Source of the DNA: Carnobacterium_B sp040274945
Lineage (GTDB): Bacteria; Bacillota; Bacilli; Lactobacillales; Carnobacteriaceae
Direction of reading: 5' to 3'
Assembly (NCBI RefSeq): GCF_040274945.1
Contig: NZ_JBEMAR010000004.1
Location: 124,001 to 188,000 of the forward strand
Length of the DNA: 64,000 nt
The notes beneath the pieces are model-generated. The model saw nothing but the letters and a program-made list of their open reading frames with translations, did no database searches and was not told the origin of the DNA. The number at the start of each line of letters is the position of its first letter. Within the stretch, counting starts at the first letter, position 1. The translations under genes were made by a program, and so were the position numbers. Of the stretch, positions 7,692 through 17,027 are shown piece after piece.

Positions 7692-7893
7692 ATCTGCGTT
7701 TCAGTCCTTACTAGTGTTTACTAGTATGATAGCATAGTTGACTCCTTTTATGTTCATCAAAAATAGAAGAGATAGCTAGTTTTTATTAGCTGGTGTTCTC
7801 AGTGAAATATTCGTAGTATACTTCTTGATAGAAGAACGTTCAAAAAAGTGATAAGCTAATTTTTTACAGGAATGTTAATAAAGGAGAATACCT

Positions 7894-9024
7894 ATGCGAT
7901 TATTACATACAGCAGACTGGCATATTGGGAAAATTGTCAATGAAATGTCGATGTTAGAGGATCAAGAATATTTCCTTGATCAATTAATTGAAAAATTAAA
8001 AACAATACAGGTAGACGCCTTAATTATGGCGGGAGACCTATATGACCGTGCGATGCCTTCAAAAGAAGCAGTAGCCTTAGCTAATAAAGTATTGACAAGA
8101 CTGATTCAAGAAGTTGATCTTCCTATTTTAGTGATAGCAGGCAACCATGATAGTAATGAACGAGTAGAATATGGAGCAGATCTTTTAGCAACCAATCAGC
8201 TTTATATTGAAGGAACTGTCAAAGAAGTGACAAGAAAAGTAACCCTTAAAGGAGTGAATTTTTATTTACTGCCTTTTGCAGACTATGCTTATATAAGGGA
8301 GCTGCTGCAAGACGAGTCAATCAAAAGCCTAGAAGACGCCACAAGGGTTCAAATAGAAGCCATCAAAAAAGAGATGGATCCTTCAGAAATCAATGTTTTG
8401 ATAGCACATGGATACGTCATTAATTTAACCAATGATACTTCTGAAACGACCGATTCGGAAAGACCATTAAGTATTGGAACGGCTGAATACGTAAGTGTGG
8501 AGTTATTTGAAGACTTTGATTATGTAGCATTGGGTCATTTGCATAAGGCTCAAAAAGTAAAGCATGATCGTATCCGTTATAGCGGATCGATATTAAAATA
8601 TTCGAAATCAGAAGCGGTGCATAAAAAACAAATATCCTTAGTAACGTTAGAAAAAAATCATGTTGAGATTGAGCCAATCTATATTGAACCTAAACGAGAT
8701 ATGCGTATCATAAAAGGTTTCTTTGCTACATTAATGGAGCAACATTCAGACGATTATGTATTTTTTGAATTAATGGATGAAAATTTTGTTATGGATGCAA
8801 TGAATCAACTGCGCCGTCGTTATCCAAATGCGATGGGCTTGGAGTATGCGGCTCGAAAAGAACGCGAAGAAAACGCATCAATTATGCATCAAGAACACTT
8901 AAAAAAATTATCAGTCCAAGATATTTTTGATGATTTTTATGCACATTACAAAGAAAAAGATTTAACTGTCGAACACAAAAGTATCATTAATAACATTTTG
9001 CATGAAATGGAGAGAGGAGAGTAA
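7894..9024 (+). CDS. sbcD: Exonuclease SbcD (Mre11-like nuclease subunit)
   Basis: A 376-residue calcineurin-like metallophosphoesterase. Metal-binding motifs are in canonical order: LHTADWHIGK at the N-terminus, GDLYDRAMPS, GNHDSNER, AHGYV and LGHLHKAQ. With SbcC it forms the complex that opens hairpins and processes blocked DNA ends, including cruciforms at long palindromes. The start has AAAGGAGAA upstream. The sbcC start follows the stop by one base, so the two are co-translated. A small perfect palindrome GAACGTTC at 7834-7841 lies in the leader but lacks the 4-base spacer of a Gram-positive LexA box. Confidence 0.96.
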   Translation: MRLLHTADWHIGKIVNEMSMLEDQEYFLDQLIEKLKTIQVDALIMAGDLYDRAMPSKEAVALANKVLTRLIQEVDLPILVIAGNHDSNERVEYGADLLATNQLYIEGTVKEVTRKVTLKGVNFYLLPFADYAYIRELLQDESIKSLEDATRVQIEAIKKEMDPSEINVLIAHGYVINLTNDTSETTDSERPLSIGTAEYVSVELFEDFDYVALGHLHKAQKVKHDRIRYSGSILKYSKSEAVHKKQISLVTLEKNHVEIEPIYIEPKRDMRIIKGFFATLMEQHSDDYVFFELMDENFVMDAMNQLRRRYPNAMGLEYAARKEREENASIMHQEHLKKLSVQDIFDDFYAHYKEKDLTVEHKSIINNILHEMERGE

Positions 9025-9025
9025 C

Positions 9026-12000
9026 ATGAGACCATTAAAATTAGTTATGAATGCTTTTGGGCCTTATAAAGAAAAAGTTGTGATTGACTTTACTCAATTT
9101 CACCAACAAACGCTATTCTTAGTAAGTGGTCCTACTGGGGCAGGAAAAACGACAATATTCGATGCTATTGCTTACGCTTTATATGATGATGCAAGTGGAA
9201 CAAGTCGTGGAAAAGATTCATTTAAATCACAATTTGCTACAGATGAAGTACTCTGTTTTGTAGAATTAGAATTTGAAATAATGGGCAGAAAATATTTTAT
9301 TAAAAGAAGCCCTGCACAAAAAGGCCCTGGTAAAAACGGGAAGTTAAAAAATTGGTCTTCAGAAGTGGAATTTCATCATGATGGTACAGTTACCACCAAA
9401 ATTAATGAAGCAAATAAAGAAATTCAGGAATTGCTTTCATTATCGTACGAACAATTCAAACAAATTGTTATGCTTCCTCAAGGTGAATTTAAAAAAATGT
9501 TGGAATCTAACAGCGCGGATAAAGAAAAGATTTTTCGGAATATTTTCCAAACAGATAGGATCAAAGAATTTCAATCAATCTTAAAAGAAAAGGCCAGCGA
9601 TCTAAAACAAGAAATTAACCAAAGTGAGAGTACTTTACAGCAATTTGTTGGAATGATTCCTGAGCATACTAACGATATCTTGAATGAAGCCATTGCATAT
9701 TTTGATATACCAATGATTATAAAAGAATTGGGTCACGTAGTTGAAAGTTATCAAAAAAAGATTGCAGTCATTGAAAAAAAACTCGCAACTTTAGACGGGA
9801 AATATCATAGTAATCAACGAAAGATAGAGTTGTTAACTGTTTTAGATTCTCTAGAAAAAGAAAAGAATTTTTTGGACAATAGTAAAGAAATGATTGAAAC
9901 CAAACGTGTGAATTTAGAGCTTGCTAAAAAAGCAGAGGATTGTTTGGAAGTAAAACGACAACTAGAAAGAATCGTCACTGAAAAAGAGACTATTGAAAAA
10001 GAACAATACGACGAACAACAGAAGTTAGCTGAAACAGTAGGTCAATTAGACGAAACAGAAAAAAATTATGCTGTTTTTCAATTGGCTTATAGCGAATTGC
10101 CGAATAAGCGAGAAGCTTTGGTCCATTTGAAAGAACAAGAAAAATTATTGGGTGAACGAGTAGCCAAGTATGACATGCAAGCTAACTTAAAAAAAGAAAA
10201 TGAGCAACATTTACAGAATATTCAGTTGCTGAAAAGCCAAGTCGAGATAGTGGAAGAACAATTAAAAAAACAAGAACTTGAACTAAAAGAAATACAACAG
10301 GCCAAAATAAGTATGTTGGAGAAACAGCGTGAAGCAAATAGTTTGCAACAAAAACAATACGAAACGATCAAACAACAAGAGTCTTTAAACGAGCTAAGTG
10401 TGTTTTTAGAAAAACAAGCAGTTAAAGCGAGTGAATTTAAAGAAATAGAAAATCAATTTACTCAAATAGAAAGACAATACCAAGAACAACGATTGGTTTA
10501 TAATCGAAATATCGCTGGTGTTCTAGCCAATAATTTAGAAGAAAATAAAGCCTGTCCAGTTTGCGGATCGCTTGATCATCCCTCTCCTGCGATGGTGGCA
10601 CCAGACACGATTTCAAAAGAAATGCTGGAAGAGTTAGAACTACAAAAAAATGAAGCAGGTATGAAGTTTGATCGAATCTCTATTGAGTTACAAGGATTAA
10701 ATAAAGCTATTCACTCTAGTGAAACAAACTTAGCTATTCAAAAAAGTAACATACAAGATGAACGAAATAAAATTGAACACCAAGTATCTAATGAAAATAA
10801 GCAACAACAGCAATTAACAGCAGAGTTAGCAGATTTGCAAAATAGGGTAAATACAGAAGAAGAAATTGAGAAGAACAAAAAAGGAAAAGTACTTCAAATA
10901 AAAGAAAAAGAAACAACCATTCAAGAGTTTCATTCTTCAGTTCAATACAATAAAAAACGAATCGATGAATTGACAATCGAAATTGATTTTTTAAATACAA
11001 CTGTAATAGAAACGGATCTATCGGTTCTGCATAAACAAGTCGAAGAAAAAACAAATGAAATCACATATATTGAAAATGATTACATCGAAGCTCAAGAAAA
11101 GAAAGTTCAACTAGAAAAAATGCTGACCCAGTACCAGACAAGTACGAAATCTTTAGAAAAACAAGTACAAACTTTACTTGAACGAGAGTTTGAGATGAGA
11201 GAAAAATTTAAGCAGCAATTAGCGCTAAATCATTTAGAGGATACTTTTGAAAACTATTTATTAAGCCAAGAAACTAAACAGCAATGGGGAGCAGAAATCG
11301 AATCGTTTGATAAGAAAAAATGGACGAATCAAACGAATATCTTGGAACAAAAAAGGTTACTTGAAAAAGAAAGTACTACTCACTCCTGTGAGGTGTATAC
11401 GTTGGACAATCAAGAAATTGAACGTGAAAGCAAAATGTTGAAAGAGCAACAGCATGAGCAGATTGGGACGAATAAAACAGTACAATCGATTCTTTCTCAA
11501 ATTCAACTGAACCATCATGCAAAAAAGGATCAACAAGAAGAATACCTAATGTACAAAGAGTTAGCTGAAATGGCCAATGGATCAAAAGAAACAGATTATA
11601 TCTCATTCGAACGGTATGTTTTGGGAATTTATTTTGAAGAAATCATTGAAGCAGCGAACACACGATTTACTCAAATGACGACTAATCGTTACTCGCTTAT
11701 TCGTAATAAAGAAAAAACAAAAGGCGCAGGTCCTAAAGGATTGGATCTAGATGTATTTGATAATTATACCGGTATGAAAAGAAGTGTTAAAACCTTATCG
11801 GGTGGAGAAAGTTTTAAAGCTTCTTTGGCACTAGCTTTAGGATTAAGTGATGTGATTCAAAATCATAGTGGAGGAGTCAGTGTAGATACTTTATTCATCG
11901 ATGAAGGTTTTGGTACACTAGATGTGGATTCATTAGACAGTGCGATTGAAACATTATTTGAATTAAATCAACGCGGTCGATTAGTAGGGATCATTTCTCA

Positions 12001-12085
12001 TGTTGAAGAGTTGAAAACGAGAATACCCGTTCATATTGAAGTAACAAAATCATCTAGAGGCAGTCACGCTACTATAAAAGCATAA
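9026..12085 (+). CDS. sbcC: Exonuclease SbcC (Rad50-like SMC ATPase)
   Basis: A 1019-residue SMC-type ATPase, partner of SbcD. The N-terminal half-ATPase has Walker A GPTGAGKTT near residue 35. Long coiled coils flank a central zinc hook CPVCG near residue 510, where two molecules join. The C-terminal half has signature LSGGESFKASLALALGLSD and Walker B TLFIDEGFGTLD. The ATG is placed at 9026, preceded by AGAGAGGAGAG; an in-frame ATG at 9002 lies inside sbcD and lacks a ribosome site. The terminator after it is shared with the convergent gene. Confidence 0.96.
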   Translation: MRPLKLVMNAFGPYKEKVVIDFTQFHQQTLFLVSGPTGAGKTTIFDAIAYALYDDASGTSRGKDSFKSQFATDEVLCFVELEFEIMGRKYFIKRSPAQKGPGKNGKLKNWSSEVEFHHDGTVTTKINEANKEIQELLSLSYEQFKQIVMLPQGEFKKMLESNSADKEKIFRNIFQTDRIKEFQSILKEKASDLKQEINQSESTLQQFVGMIPEHTNDILNEAIAYFDIPMIIKELGHVVESYQKKIAVIEKKLATLDGKYHSNQRKIELLTVLDSLEKEKNFLDNSKEMIETKRVNLELAKKAEDCLEVKRQLERIVTEKETIEKEQYDEQQKLAETVGQLDETEKNYAVFQLAYSELPNKREALVHLKEQEKLLGERVAKYDMQANLKKENEQHLQNIQLLKSQVEIVEEQLKKQELELKEIQQAKISMLEKQREANSLQQKQYETIKQQESLNELSVFLEKQAVKASEFKEIENQFTQIERQYQEQRLVYNRNIAGVLANNLEENKACPVCGSLDHPSPAMVAPDTISKEMLEELELQKNEAGMKFDRISIELQGLNKAIHSSETNLAIQKSNIQDERNKIEHQVSNENKQQQQLTAELADLQNRVNTEEEIEKNKKGKVLQIKEKETTIQEFHSSVQYNKKRIDELTIEIDFLNTTVIETDLSVLHKQVEEKTNEITYIENDYIEAQEKKVQLEKMLTQYQTSTKSLEKQVQTLLEREFEMREKFKQQLALNHLEDTFENYLLSQETKQQWGAEIESFDKKKWTNQTNILEQKRLLEKESTTHSCEVYTLDNQEIERESKMLKEQQHEQIGTNKTVQSILSQIQLNHHAKKDQQEEYLMYKELAEMANGSKETDYISFERYVLGIYFEEIIEAANTRFTQMTTNRYSLIRNKEKTKGAGPKGLDLDVFDNYTGMKRSVKTLSGGESFKASLALALGLSDVIQNHSGGVSVDTLFIDEGFGTLDVDSLDSAIETLFELNQRGRLVGIISHVEELKTRIPVHIEVTKSSRGSHATIKA

Positions 12086-12117
12086 AAAAGATCAAGACTT
12101 TTGTCTTGATCTTTTTT
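12084..12117. terminator. Terminator between sbcC and the convergent NlpC/P60-like gene
   Basis: AAAAAGATCAAGAC pairs perfectly with GTCTTGATCTTTTT around a short T-rich loop. T runs occur on both strands. Confidence 0.85.
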
Positions 12118-12143
12118 ATCTACGCATACTGTTTTCTTTATAT

Positions 12144-12701
12144 TTAGGATAGTAACAATTGCGGTTTAGGTTGTTCTTTAGAAACCGTTAAAAGATAATC
12201 CATTAATGAACCCGAATAAAGCTGTTCAAATATAGAAAGTTGACTTAAATCTTCGGGTGTTACAAAATGCGGTTCTTTTTCAAATGTATGAATGCCACTT
12301 TCACTAAGAACAGATGCTACAAATTGCGAACAAAAGTAAGAGTCATTTCTATCAAAATCGATATTTAAAGCTAAAGTTACTAAACCAATTAAATTATAGT
12401 GGTAAATATCTTTAGTCTGATTATAAAAAGACAGCAATTCAACCAGGTTTTTATATTGTGATTCGGATACTTCACATGTATAAATGGCACATTGGGCTCT
12501 TGAAAAATAATGACGAGACAAATCTTCTTCTACAAAACCACCCCAAAAAGGGTTATGCGCATACTTACGACCAAAACTATAAGGCTTTAATAATGAAGGT
12601 TCCAAAGCAATGGAAGCATGATTATAGGTTGCTTTTGTGTACAGTTTAATGGCTCTTGAAAAAACAGTATTTGTATCGGTTAACATAAGATAGATTTTCA
12701 C
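12144..12701 (-). CDS. Permuted NlpC/P60 (YiiX-like) papain-fold protein
   Basis: A 185-residue protein without signal peptide. Near residues 25-35 it has TYNHASIAL, supplying the histidine. Near 122-131 it has SYFCSQFVASVLSESG, supplying the nucleophilic cysteine. This His-before-Cys order is that of the circularly permuted NlpC/P60 families (YiiX/YebB/LRAT-like). Members cleave amide or thioester bonds in peptidoglycan, lipids or proteins; the substrate here is unknown. With no export signal it probably acts in the cytoplasm. It is a monocistron, transcribed divergently from the glycosyltransferase locus. Confidence 0.7.
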   Translation of the reverse strand: MKIYLMLTDTNTVFSRAIKLYTKATYNHASIALEPSLLKPYSFGRKYAHNPFWGGFVEEDLSRHYFSRAQCAIYTCEVSESQYKNLVELLSFYNQTKDIYHYNLIGLVTLALNIDFDRNDSYFCSQFVASVLSESGIHTFEKEPHFVTPEDLSQLSIFEQLYSGSLMDYLLTVSKEQPKPQLLLS

Positions 12702-12880
12702 TATAAGACCTTCTTCTCTTTCACTTACTATGTTGATAAATTAGGCAAGCTAATTTTTATAAATAAGGAATAATATGTATTTTTGAATTTGTTTTTAGTA
12801 TACATGAAATATAAAAAAATTCTATAGTACTAAAGAACTAAAATTGAATTAAAAGTCAAAGAAATCAAGTCACAAGAGGT

Positions 12881-12894
12881 TGTAAACGGTTACT
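12881..12894 (+). promoter_or_regulatory. cre-like site (CcpA operator candidate) 1
   Basis: TGTAAACGGTTACT matches the consensus TGWNANCGNTNWCA at every fixed position except the last base. It lies about 160 bases upstream of the first GT8 gene. Confidence 0.6.
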
Positions 12895-12921
12895 GGATTT
12901 GTTGTTTTTTTAAAATTTTAA

Positions 12922-12935
12922 AGTAAACGTTGTTA
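12922..12935 (+). promoter_or_regulatory. cre-like site (CcpA operator candidate) 2
   Basis: AGTAAACGTTGTTA differs from the cre consensus at two fixed positions. It lies 41 bp downstream of site 1, about four helical turns, so a CcpA pair could bind on one face. Weaker than site 1. Confidence 0.4.
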
Positions 12936-13056
12936 TATCAAGGCGTATCGTTTGTAAAAAAAAGAATAAAGAGGTAGAATTTTGTATAGACAGAAATCAA
13001 ATCTTAATTAAATACTCATACTTATTTAATGAACTAACAGAAAGGATGGTTGGAAA

Positions 13057-13923
13057 ATGGGAGAAAGAAAATTGATTCCGATTGTAAGTGCTGCAGATAA
13101 TAATTATGCACCTTACCTAAGTGTCACTCTAAAAACAATTTTGGATAATCTTTCTAGTGATTATGACGTAGCATTTTACATTATTGATGATCACATAACT
13201 TCTGAGAGTAAAGAAAAATTAGAAAAAAGTATTTCCAATCACACGGCAACAATTGACTATTTAGAAGTCGATTCAGAATTGTATGCAAACGTTATGGAAA
13301 GCGACCACATCACACAAACAGCTTATTATAGAATATCATTACCTGATTTATTAGAAGATAAACATTATGAAAAGGTATTGTATATTGATAGCGATGTTTT
13401 AGTATTGGATGATGTTTCAAAATTATATGAAACGGATATAGGAGATAAAGTGGTTGGAGCTGTAATTGACCCTGGACAAGCCGTGGTACATCCTAGATTA
13501 GGAATTGAAACAGAAGATTACTATTTTAATTCTGGTTTGTTGCTAATGAATTTGACTAATTGGCGTAAGGCTAAAATCACTGAGAAAACATTAACGTTTC
13601 TTGAAGAACAAACAGATAAAATTATCTATCATGATCAAGATGCCTTAAATGGAACCCTTTATGAGAAGTGGTATGCACTCCATCCAAAATGGAATGCTCA
13701 AACTTCTTTAGTATTTGAAAGGCATCAACCACCAAATGATTACTACGCTAAAACCTATAAAGAAGCTGTTAATCAGCCATCCATCGTACATTTCACAGGA
13801 CATGACAAACCATGGAATTCTGATGAATACCATCCATATACTAAAAAGTATTTAGAAGAATTAAAGAAAACACCTTTTTATGATGAAGTAACTAAAAAAG
13901 ATGCTGTTAATCAAACTAAATAA
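13057..13923 (+). CDS. Glycosyltransferase family 8 protein (first copy)
   Basis: A 288-residue GT-A glycosyltransferase. It starts with PIVSAADNNYAPYLSVTLKT, typical of GT8. It has the metal-binding DxD in YIDSDVLVLDD near residues 110-120, a YYFNSGLLLMNL segment, YHDQDALN and the C-terminal HFTGHDKPWN with conserved His and Trp. GT8 enzymes are retaining transferases using UDP-glucose or UDP-galactose; in Gram-positive bacteria they often decorate wall polymers or adhesins. There is no signal peptide or membrane helix. It is followed by a paralogue in the same direction after 109 bases, and the pair sits behind two cre-like sites. Confidence 0.9.
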   Translation: MGERKLIPIVSAADNNYAPYLSVTLKTILDNLSSDYDVAFYIIDDHITSESKEKLEKSISNHTATIDYLEVDSELYANVMESDHITQTAYYRISLPDLLEDKHYEKVLYIDSDVLVLDDVSKLYETDIGDKVVGAVIDPGQAVVHPRLGIETEDYYFNSGLLLMNLTNWRKAKITEKTLTFLEEQTDKIIYHDQDALNGTLYEKWYALHPKWNAQTSLVFERHQPPNDYYAKTYKEAVNQPSIVHFTGHDKPWNSDEYHPYTKKYLEELKKTPFYDEVTKKDAVNQTK

Positions 13924-14032
13924 GACAATTAGAAAATTAGAAGAATTGCTCTTCTACAAATGGATACTTATCTTGCAATTTTAGAAGCATTAGTCAAGAT
14001 AAGAATGAAGCAAATTTAAGGAGGAATTACCA

Positions 14033-14881
14033 ATGGTTGAACAAAAAAGTATCTCAATTGTCTCATCGAGCAATGAAGCATTTGTACCACACTTGGCAAC
14101 ACTCTTTCTTTCATTATTAACAACAAAACAAACACACACCACCTTTCACTTTTATGTGATTGATGATAATATTTCTCTTCGTTCAAAATTTTTATTGAAT
14201 CGCACAGTAGGAGAATACAATGCTAGAATCAGTTATGTCACAATTGATCCTACCGAATTCTCAGGCGCAGTAGAAAGTGATCGTATCCCGCAAACGGCTT
14301 ACTACCGTATTTCAATACCGAATCTATTAAAAGAAACTAAGCGTGCCATTTATATGGATTGCGATATGATTACGTTAGAAGATATTGAAGCACTTTGGAA
14401 AGTTGATTTAGGAGATCAATTACTAGGCGCAGTTGAAGATGCTGGTTTCCATAACCGATTAGAGAAAATGGGGATTGAGAGCGAAACTGATCTTTACTTT
14501 AATTCAGGCCTTATGGTAATGGATTTAGAAAAGTGGCGTGAACAGAAAATAACCGAACAAGTCTTAGTTTTCATTGAAAATAACCCTGAAAAATTAAGAT
14601 TCCATGATCAAGATGCATTAAATGCTATCTTACATGATAGATGGTTAGAACTTGATCCACGTTGGAATGCCCAGACTTATATGATATTACAGGAAAAAGA
14701 ACATCCAACGATTCAAGGACAATTAAAATGGGATGAAGCAAGAGAAAATCCTGCAGTTATTCATTTCTGTGGACATGCCAAACCTTGGAACGCTGATTCT
14801 AATCACCCATTTAGAGAGAATTATTTTGATATTCGTGAAAAAACATTCTTCCCAGTGCAAAAAGAAACCAAATTGCTTTAA
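14033..14881 (+). CDS. Glycosyltransferase family 8 protein (second copy)
   Basis: A 282-residue GT8 enzyme, clearly paralogous to the gene before it: TAYYRISIPNLL, LYFNSGLMVMDLEKWR, FHDQDALNAIL, DPRWNAQT and HFCGHAKPWN all have counterparts there. The DxD is in YMDCDMITLED, with cysteine in place of serine between the aspartates. AAGGAGGAATTACC precedes the start. Divergence is considerable outside the motifs, so the copies likely differ in donor or acceptor. A terminator follows. Substrate unknown. Confidence 0.9.
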   Translation: MVEQKSISIVSSSNEAFVPHLATLFLSLLTTKQTHTTFHFYVIDDNISLRSKFLLNRTVGEYNARISYVTIDPTEFSGAVESDRIPQTAYYRISIPNLLKETKRAIYMDCDMITLEDIEALWKVDLGDQLLGAVEDAGFHNRLEKMGIESETDLYFNSGLMVMDLEKWREQKITEQVLVFIENNPEKLRFHDQDALNAILHDRWLELDPRWNAQTYMILQEKEHPTIQGQLKWDEARENPAVIHFCGHAKPWNADSNHPFRENYFDIREKTFFPVQKETKLL

Positions 14882-14911
14882 AATAGAGAAATAAATTTAA
14901 CTATATGGTTG

Positions 14912-14942
14912 AAAAGGGCTGGGATACTATTCCAGTCCTTTT
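14912..14942 (+). terminator. Terminator after the GT8 pair
   Basis: AAAAGGGCTGGGA pairs with TCCAGTCCTTTT with wobble pairs and one bulge. The stem resembles the GGCTGGGAC arms of the repeat at 2.3 kb. Confidence 0.65.
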
Positions 14943-15266
14943 CCGCATTTAGATTTAGCCAAAGCAATTTTGTGTTCTTCAATAAAGCTTGTATGATAGT
15001 TAACGACTAATTAAAAACTTAAAATTGAAATTTACATAATTGACAACCGTGAGCAGAATAAGTGTATTCATATTTCTAATCAAATATAATAGATAGAAAT
15101 GAATGAGCGATTTACTTGAAGTTCGAACTGTAAATGAATAGAGTGGATAATGAACATTGGCTTAATTATCGTTGATAGAAGATTTTATTGGTTTTTTATC
15201 AATAATCTATGAAAAGTACGAGTTGCTTAGTAGTATATGAAAAGTAAGAGTAGGAGGCATTGTTGT
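14943..15266. other. Gene-free region upstream of the ABC exporter
   Basis: About 320 AT-rich bases. A TTGACA at 15040-15045 could be a -35, but the best -10 at 17 bp (TGTATT) is poor. A short direct repeat, ATGAAAAGTAcGAGT and ATGAAAAGTAaGAGT, lies just before the ribosome site. Nothing else stands out. Confidence 0.4.
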
Positions 15267-17027
15267 ATGAGCAGTATTAAGTGGGTTTCACAGTACATCA
15301 AATCAAATAAGGTAAAAGCACTGGTGGGAACGATCATGGTGGTCATTGTCGCAGTATTAAATATTGTTTCCCCATTGATTGGTGGAGAAATTGTCGATAG
15401 AGTCATTGTGGATTCGCAGAGCAATCTTCTTATCCCGTTGTTAGCCTTGATGATAGGTGCTACAGTGTTGCGGACAGTATTAAGGTATGTGTATCAGATT
15501 ATGTTTGAACGGATAGGACAAGACGCTATCTATCAAATGAGAGAAGCCTTGTATAAAAAGCTTCAAGAACTTGATTTTGCCTTTTTCAATAACACACGCG
15601 TAGGAGATATTATGGCTCGGATGTCTGGGGACACGGATGCCATTCGTCATGCCATTTCATGGTTATCGTACAATGTTCTAGACAATCTTTTGTTATTGGT
15701 TTCAGCAATCATAGTAATGGGATTCATAGAATGGCGATTAATGTTGGCTTTATTAATTGTTACACCTTTTATAGGGATCCTAACGGTTTTACTATCAGGA
15801 AAAGCAAACGCCGTTTATTATGAAATTCGAGAAAGTTTTTCAAGATTAAATTCAATGGTTGAAGAAAATGTTAGTGGAAATAAAGTTATCAAAGCTTTTG
15901 CAAGAGAAGATTACGAAAAAGAAAAATTTGATCAATATAATGAGGATTATAAACAACGTAATATGGAGTCTGCTAATGTAACAAGAACCTATTTACCGCC
16001 ATTAGAAACACTTGCAGGATTTTTATCAGTCATTACGATAGGATATGGAGGATTTTTAGTAATCAATGGTTCTATGAGTTTAGGTGATTTAGTTACGTTT
16101 AATGGTTTTATATGGATGCTGAACTTGCCGATGCGTAATGTTGGTTGGTACGTGAATGATTTACAGCGATTCATTGCTTCTTCTTATAAAATTCGTGAAA
16201 TGTTAGCTGCTAATCCGATGATTCCTATCGAAGAAAAGGAATCTGCTGAAACGATTCAAGGTATTGTTGAATTTCAAGATGTTTCATTTTCTTTTGCGGA
16301 TGATCCTGAAACACCTGTTTTGAGTCATATTTCGTTAAAAGCTAAGCCAGGTATGACTATTGGGATTTTAGGAGAGACAGGTTCGGGTAAATCAACTTTG
16401 GTTAACCTTATCTCACGGTTCTTTGATCCTACTGAGGGGAAAGTATTGATCGATGGAATAGATGCGAAAAAATGGAATGTTAGAGAGTTGAGAAGTCACA
16501 TTGCAATTGTTATGCAAGATGTCTTTCTATTCTCTGATTCGATTCAACAAAATATTTCATTTGGAACTCCTGGAGCAGATCTTGAGCGCGTTCAAAAAAG
16601 TGCACGAGTAGCAGATGCTGATCCATTTATCCAAGGTATGCCTGAACAGTATAATACGTATTTAGGAGAACGCGGCAGTGGATTATCTGGGGGGCAACGG
16701 CAAAGGATATCTTTAGCAAGAGGACTGATGAAAGATCCGTCTATTTTAATTTTAGATGATACAACCTCCGCTGTAGATATGGAAACAGAAGTAAAAATCC
16801 AACAAGGATTAGGCGAGTTAATGAAGGAAAAAACAACTTTTATTATTGCCAACCGAATATCCTCTGTAAAATCTGCTGATGAAATTATCATCTTATCTAA
16901 AGGAGAAATTATCGAAAGAGGAAATCATGCTTCTCTACTAGATAAAAAAGGGTATTACTATAGAATTTATCAGAAACAATTAGGGCAATCTGATGAAGAG
17001 GAGGTAGAGACAAATGGAACAGACTGA
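15267..17027 (+). CDS. Heterodimeric ABC exporter subunit, degenerate-site half
   Basis: A 586-residue half-transporter: six membrane helices (about 1-310), then an ATPase domain with Walker A GETGSGKS, signature LSGGQRQR and Walker B ILILDDTTSAVD. The residue after Walker B is Asp instead of the catalytic Glu, and the switch histidine is Asn (FIIANRISS). This marks the half that carries the non-hydrolysing site in heterodimeric exporters such as BmrCD, LmrCD and TM287/288. The start at 15267 follows TAGGAGG with nine-base spacing; an earlier in-frame ATG at 15237 lacks a site. It overlaps the next gene by 14 bases. Such pumps export drugs or lipids; the substrate is not evident. Confidence 0.9.
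   Translation: MSSIKWVSQYIKSNKVKALVGTIMVVIVAVLNIVSPLIGGEIVDRVIVDSQSNLLIPLLALMIGATVLRTVLRYVYQIMFERIGQDAIYQMREALYKKLQELDFAFFNNTRVGDIMARMSGDTDAIRHAISWLSYNVLDNLLLLVSAIIVMGFIEWRLMLALLIVTPFIGILTVLLSGKANAVYYEIRESFSRLNSMVEENVSGNKVIKAFAREDYEKEKFDQYNEDYKQRNMESANVTRTYLPPLETLAGFLSVITIGYGGFLVINGSMSLGDLVTFNGFIWMLNLPMRNVGWYVNDLQRFIASSYKIREMLAANPMIPIEEKESAETIQGIVEFQDVSFSFADDPETPVLSHISLKAKPGMTIGILGETGSGKSTLVNLISRFFDPTEGKVLIDGIDAKKWNVRELRSHIAIVMQDVFLFSDSIQQNISFGTPGADLERVQKSARVADADPFIQGMPEQYNTYLGERGSGLSGGQRQRISLARGLMKDPSILILDDTTSAVDMETEVKIQQGLGELMKEKTTFIIANRISSVKSADEIIILSKGEIIERGNHASLLDKKGYYYRIYQKQLGQSDEEEVETNGTD

Larger units (their letters stand above)
12702..13056. other. Long intergenic region upstream of the GT8 genes
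   Basis: A 355-base AT-rich spacer between divergent genes. The only structures I can support are the two cre-like sites and a ribosome site AGAAAGGATGG before the first GT8 gene. I see no open reading frame or stable hairpin in it. Confidence 0.6.

Noticed and set aside
7834..7841. GAACGTTC before sbcD as a LexA (SOS) box
   Set aside because: The Gram-positive LexA box needs CGAAC and GTTCG separated by four bases; this palindrome has no spacer and is too short.
13921..13950. CodY-like AATTAGAAAATT between the GT8 genes
   Set aside because: It is too short and too far from the 15-bp CodY consensus to support.
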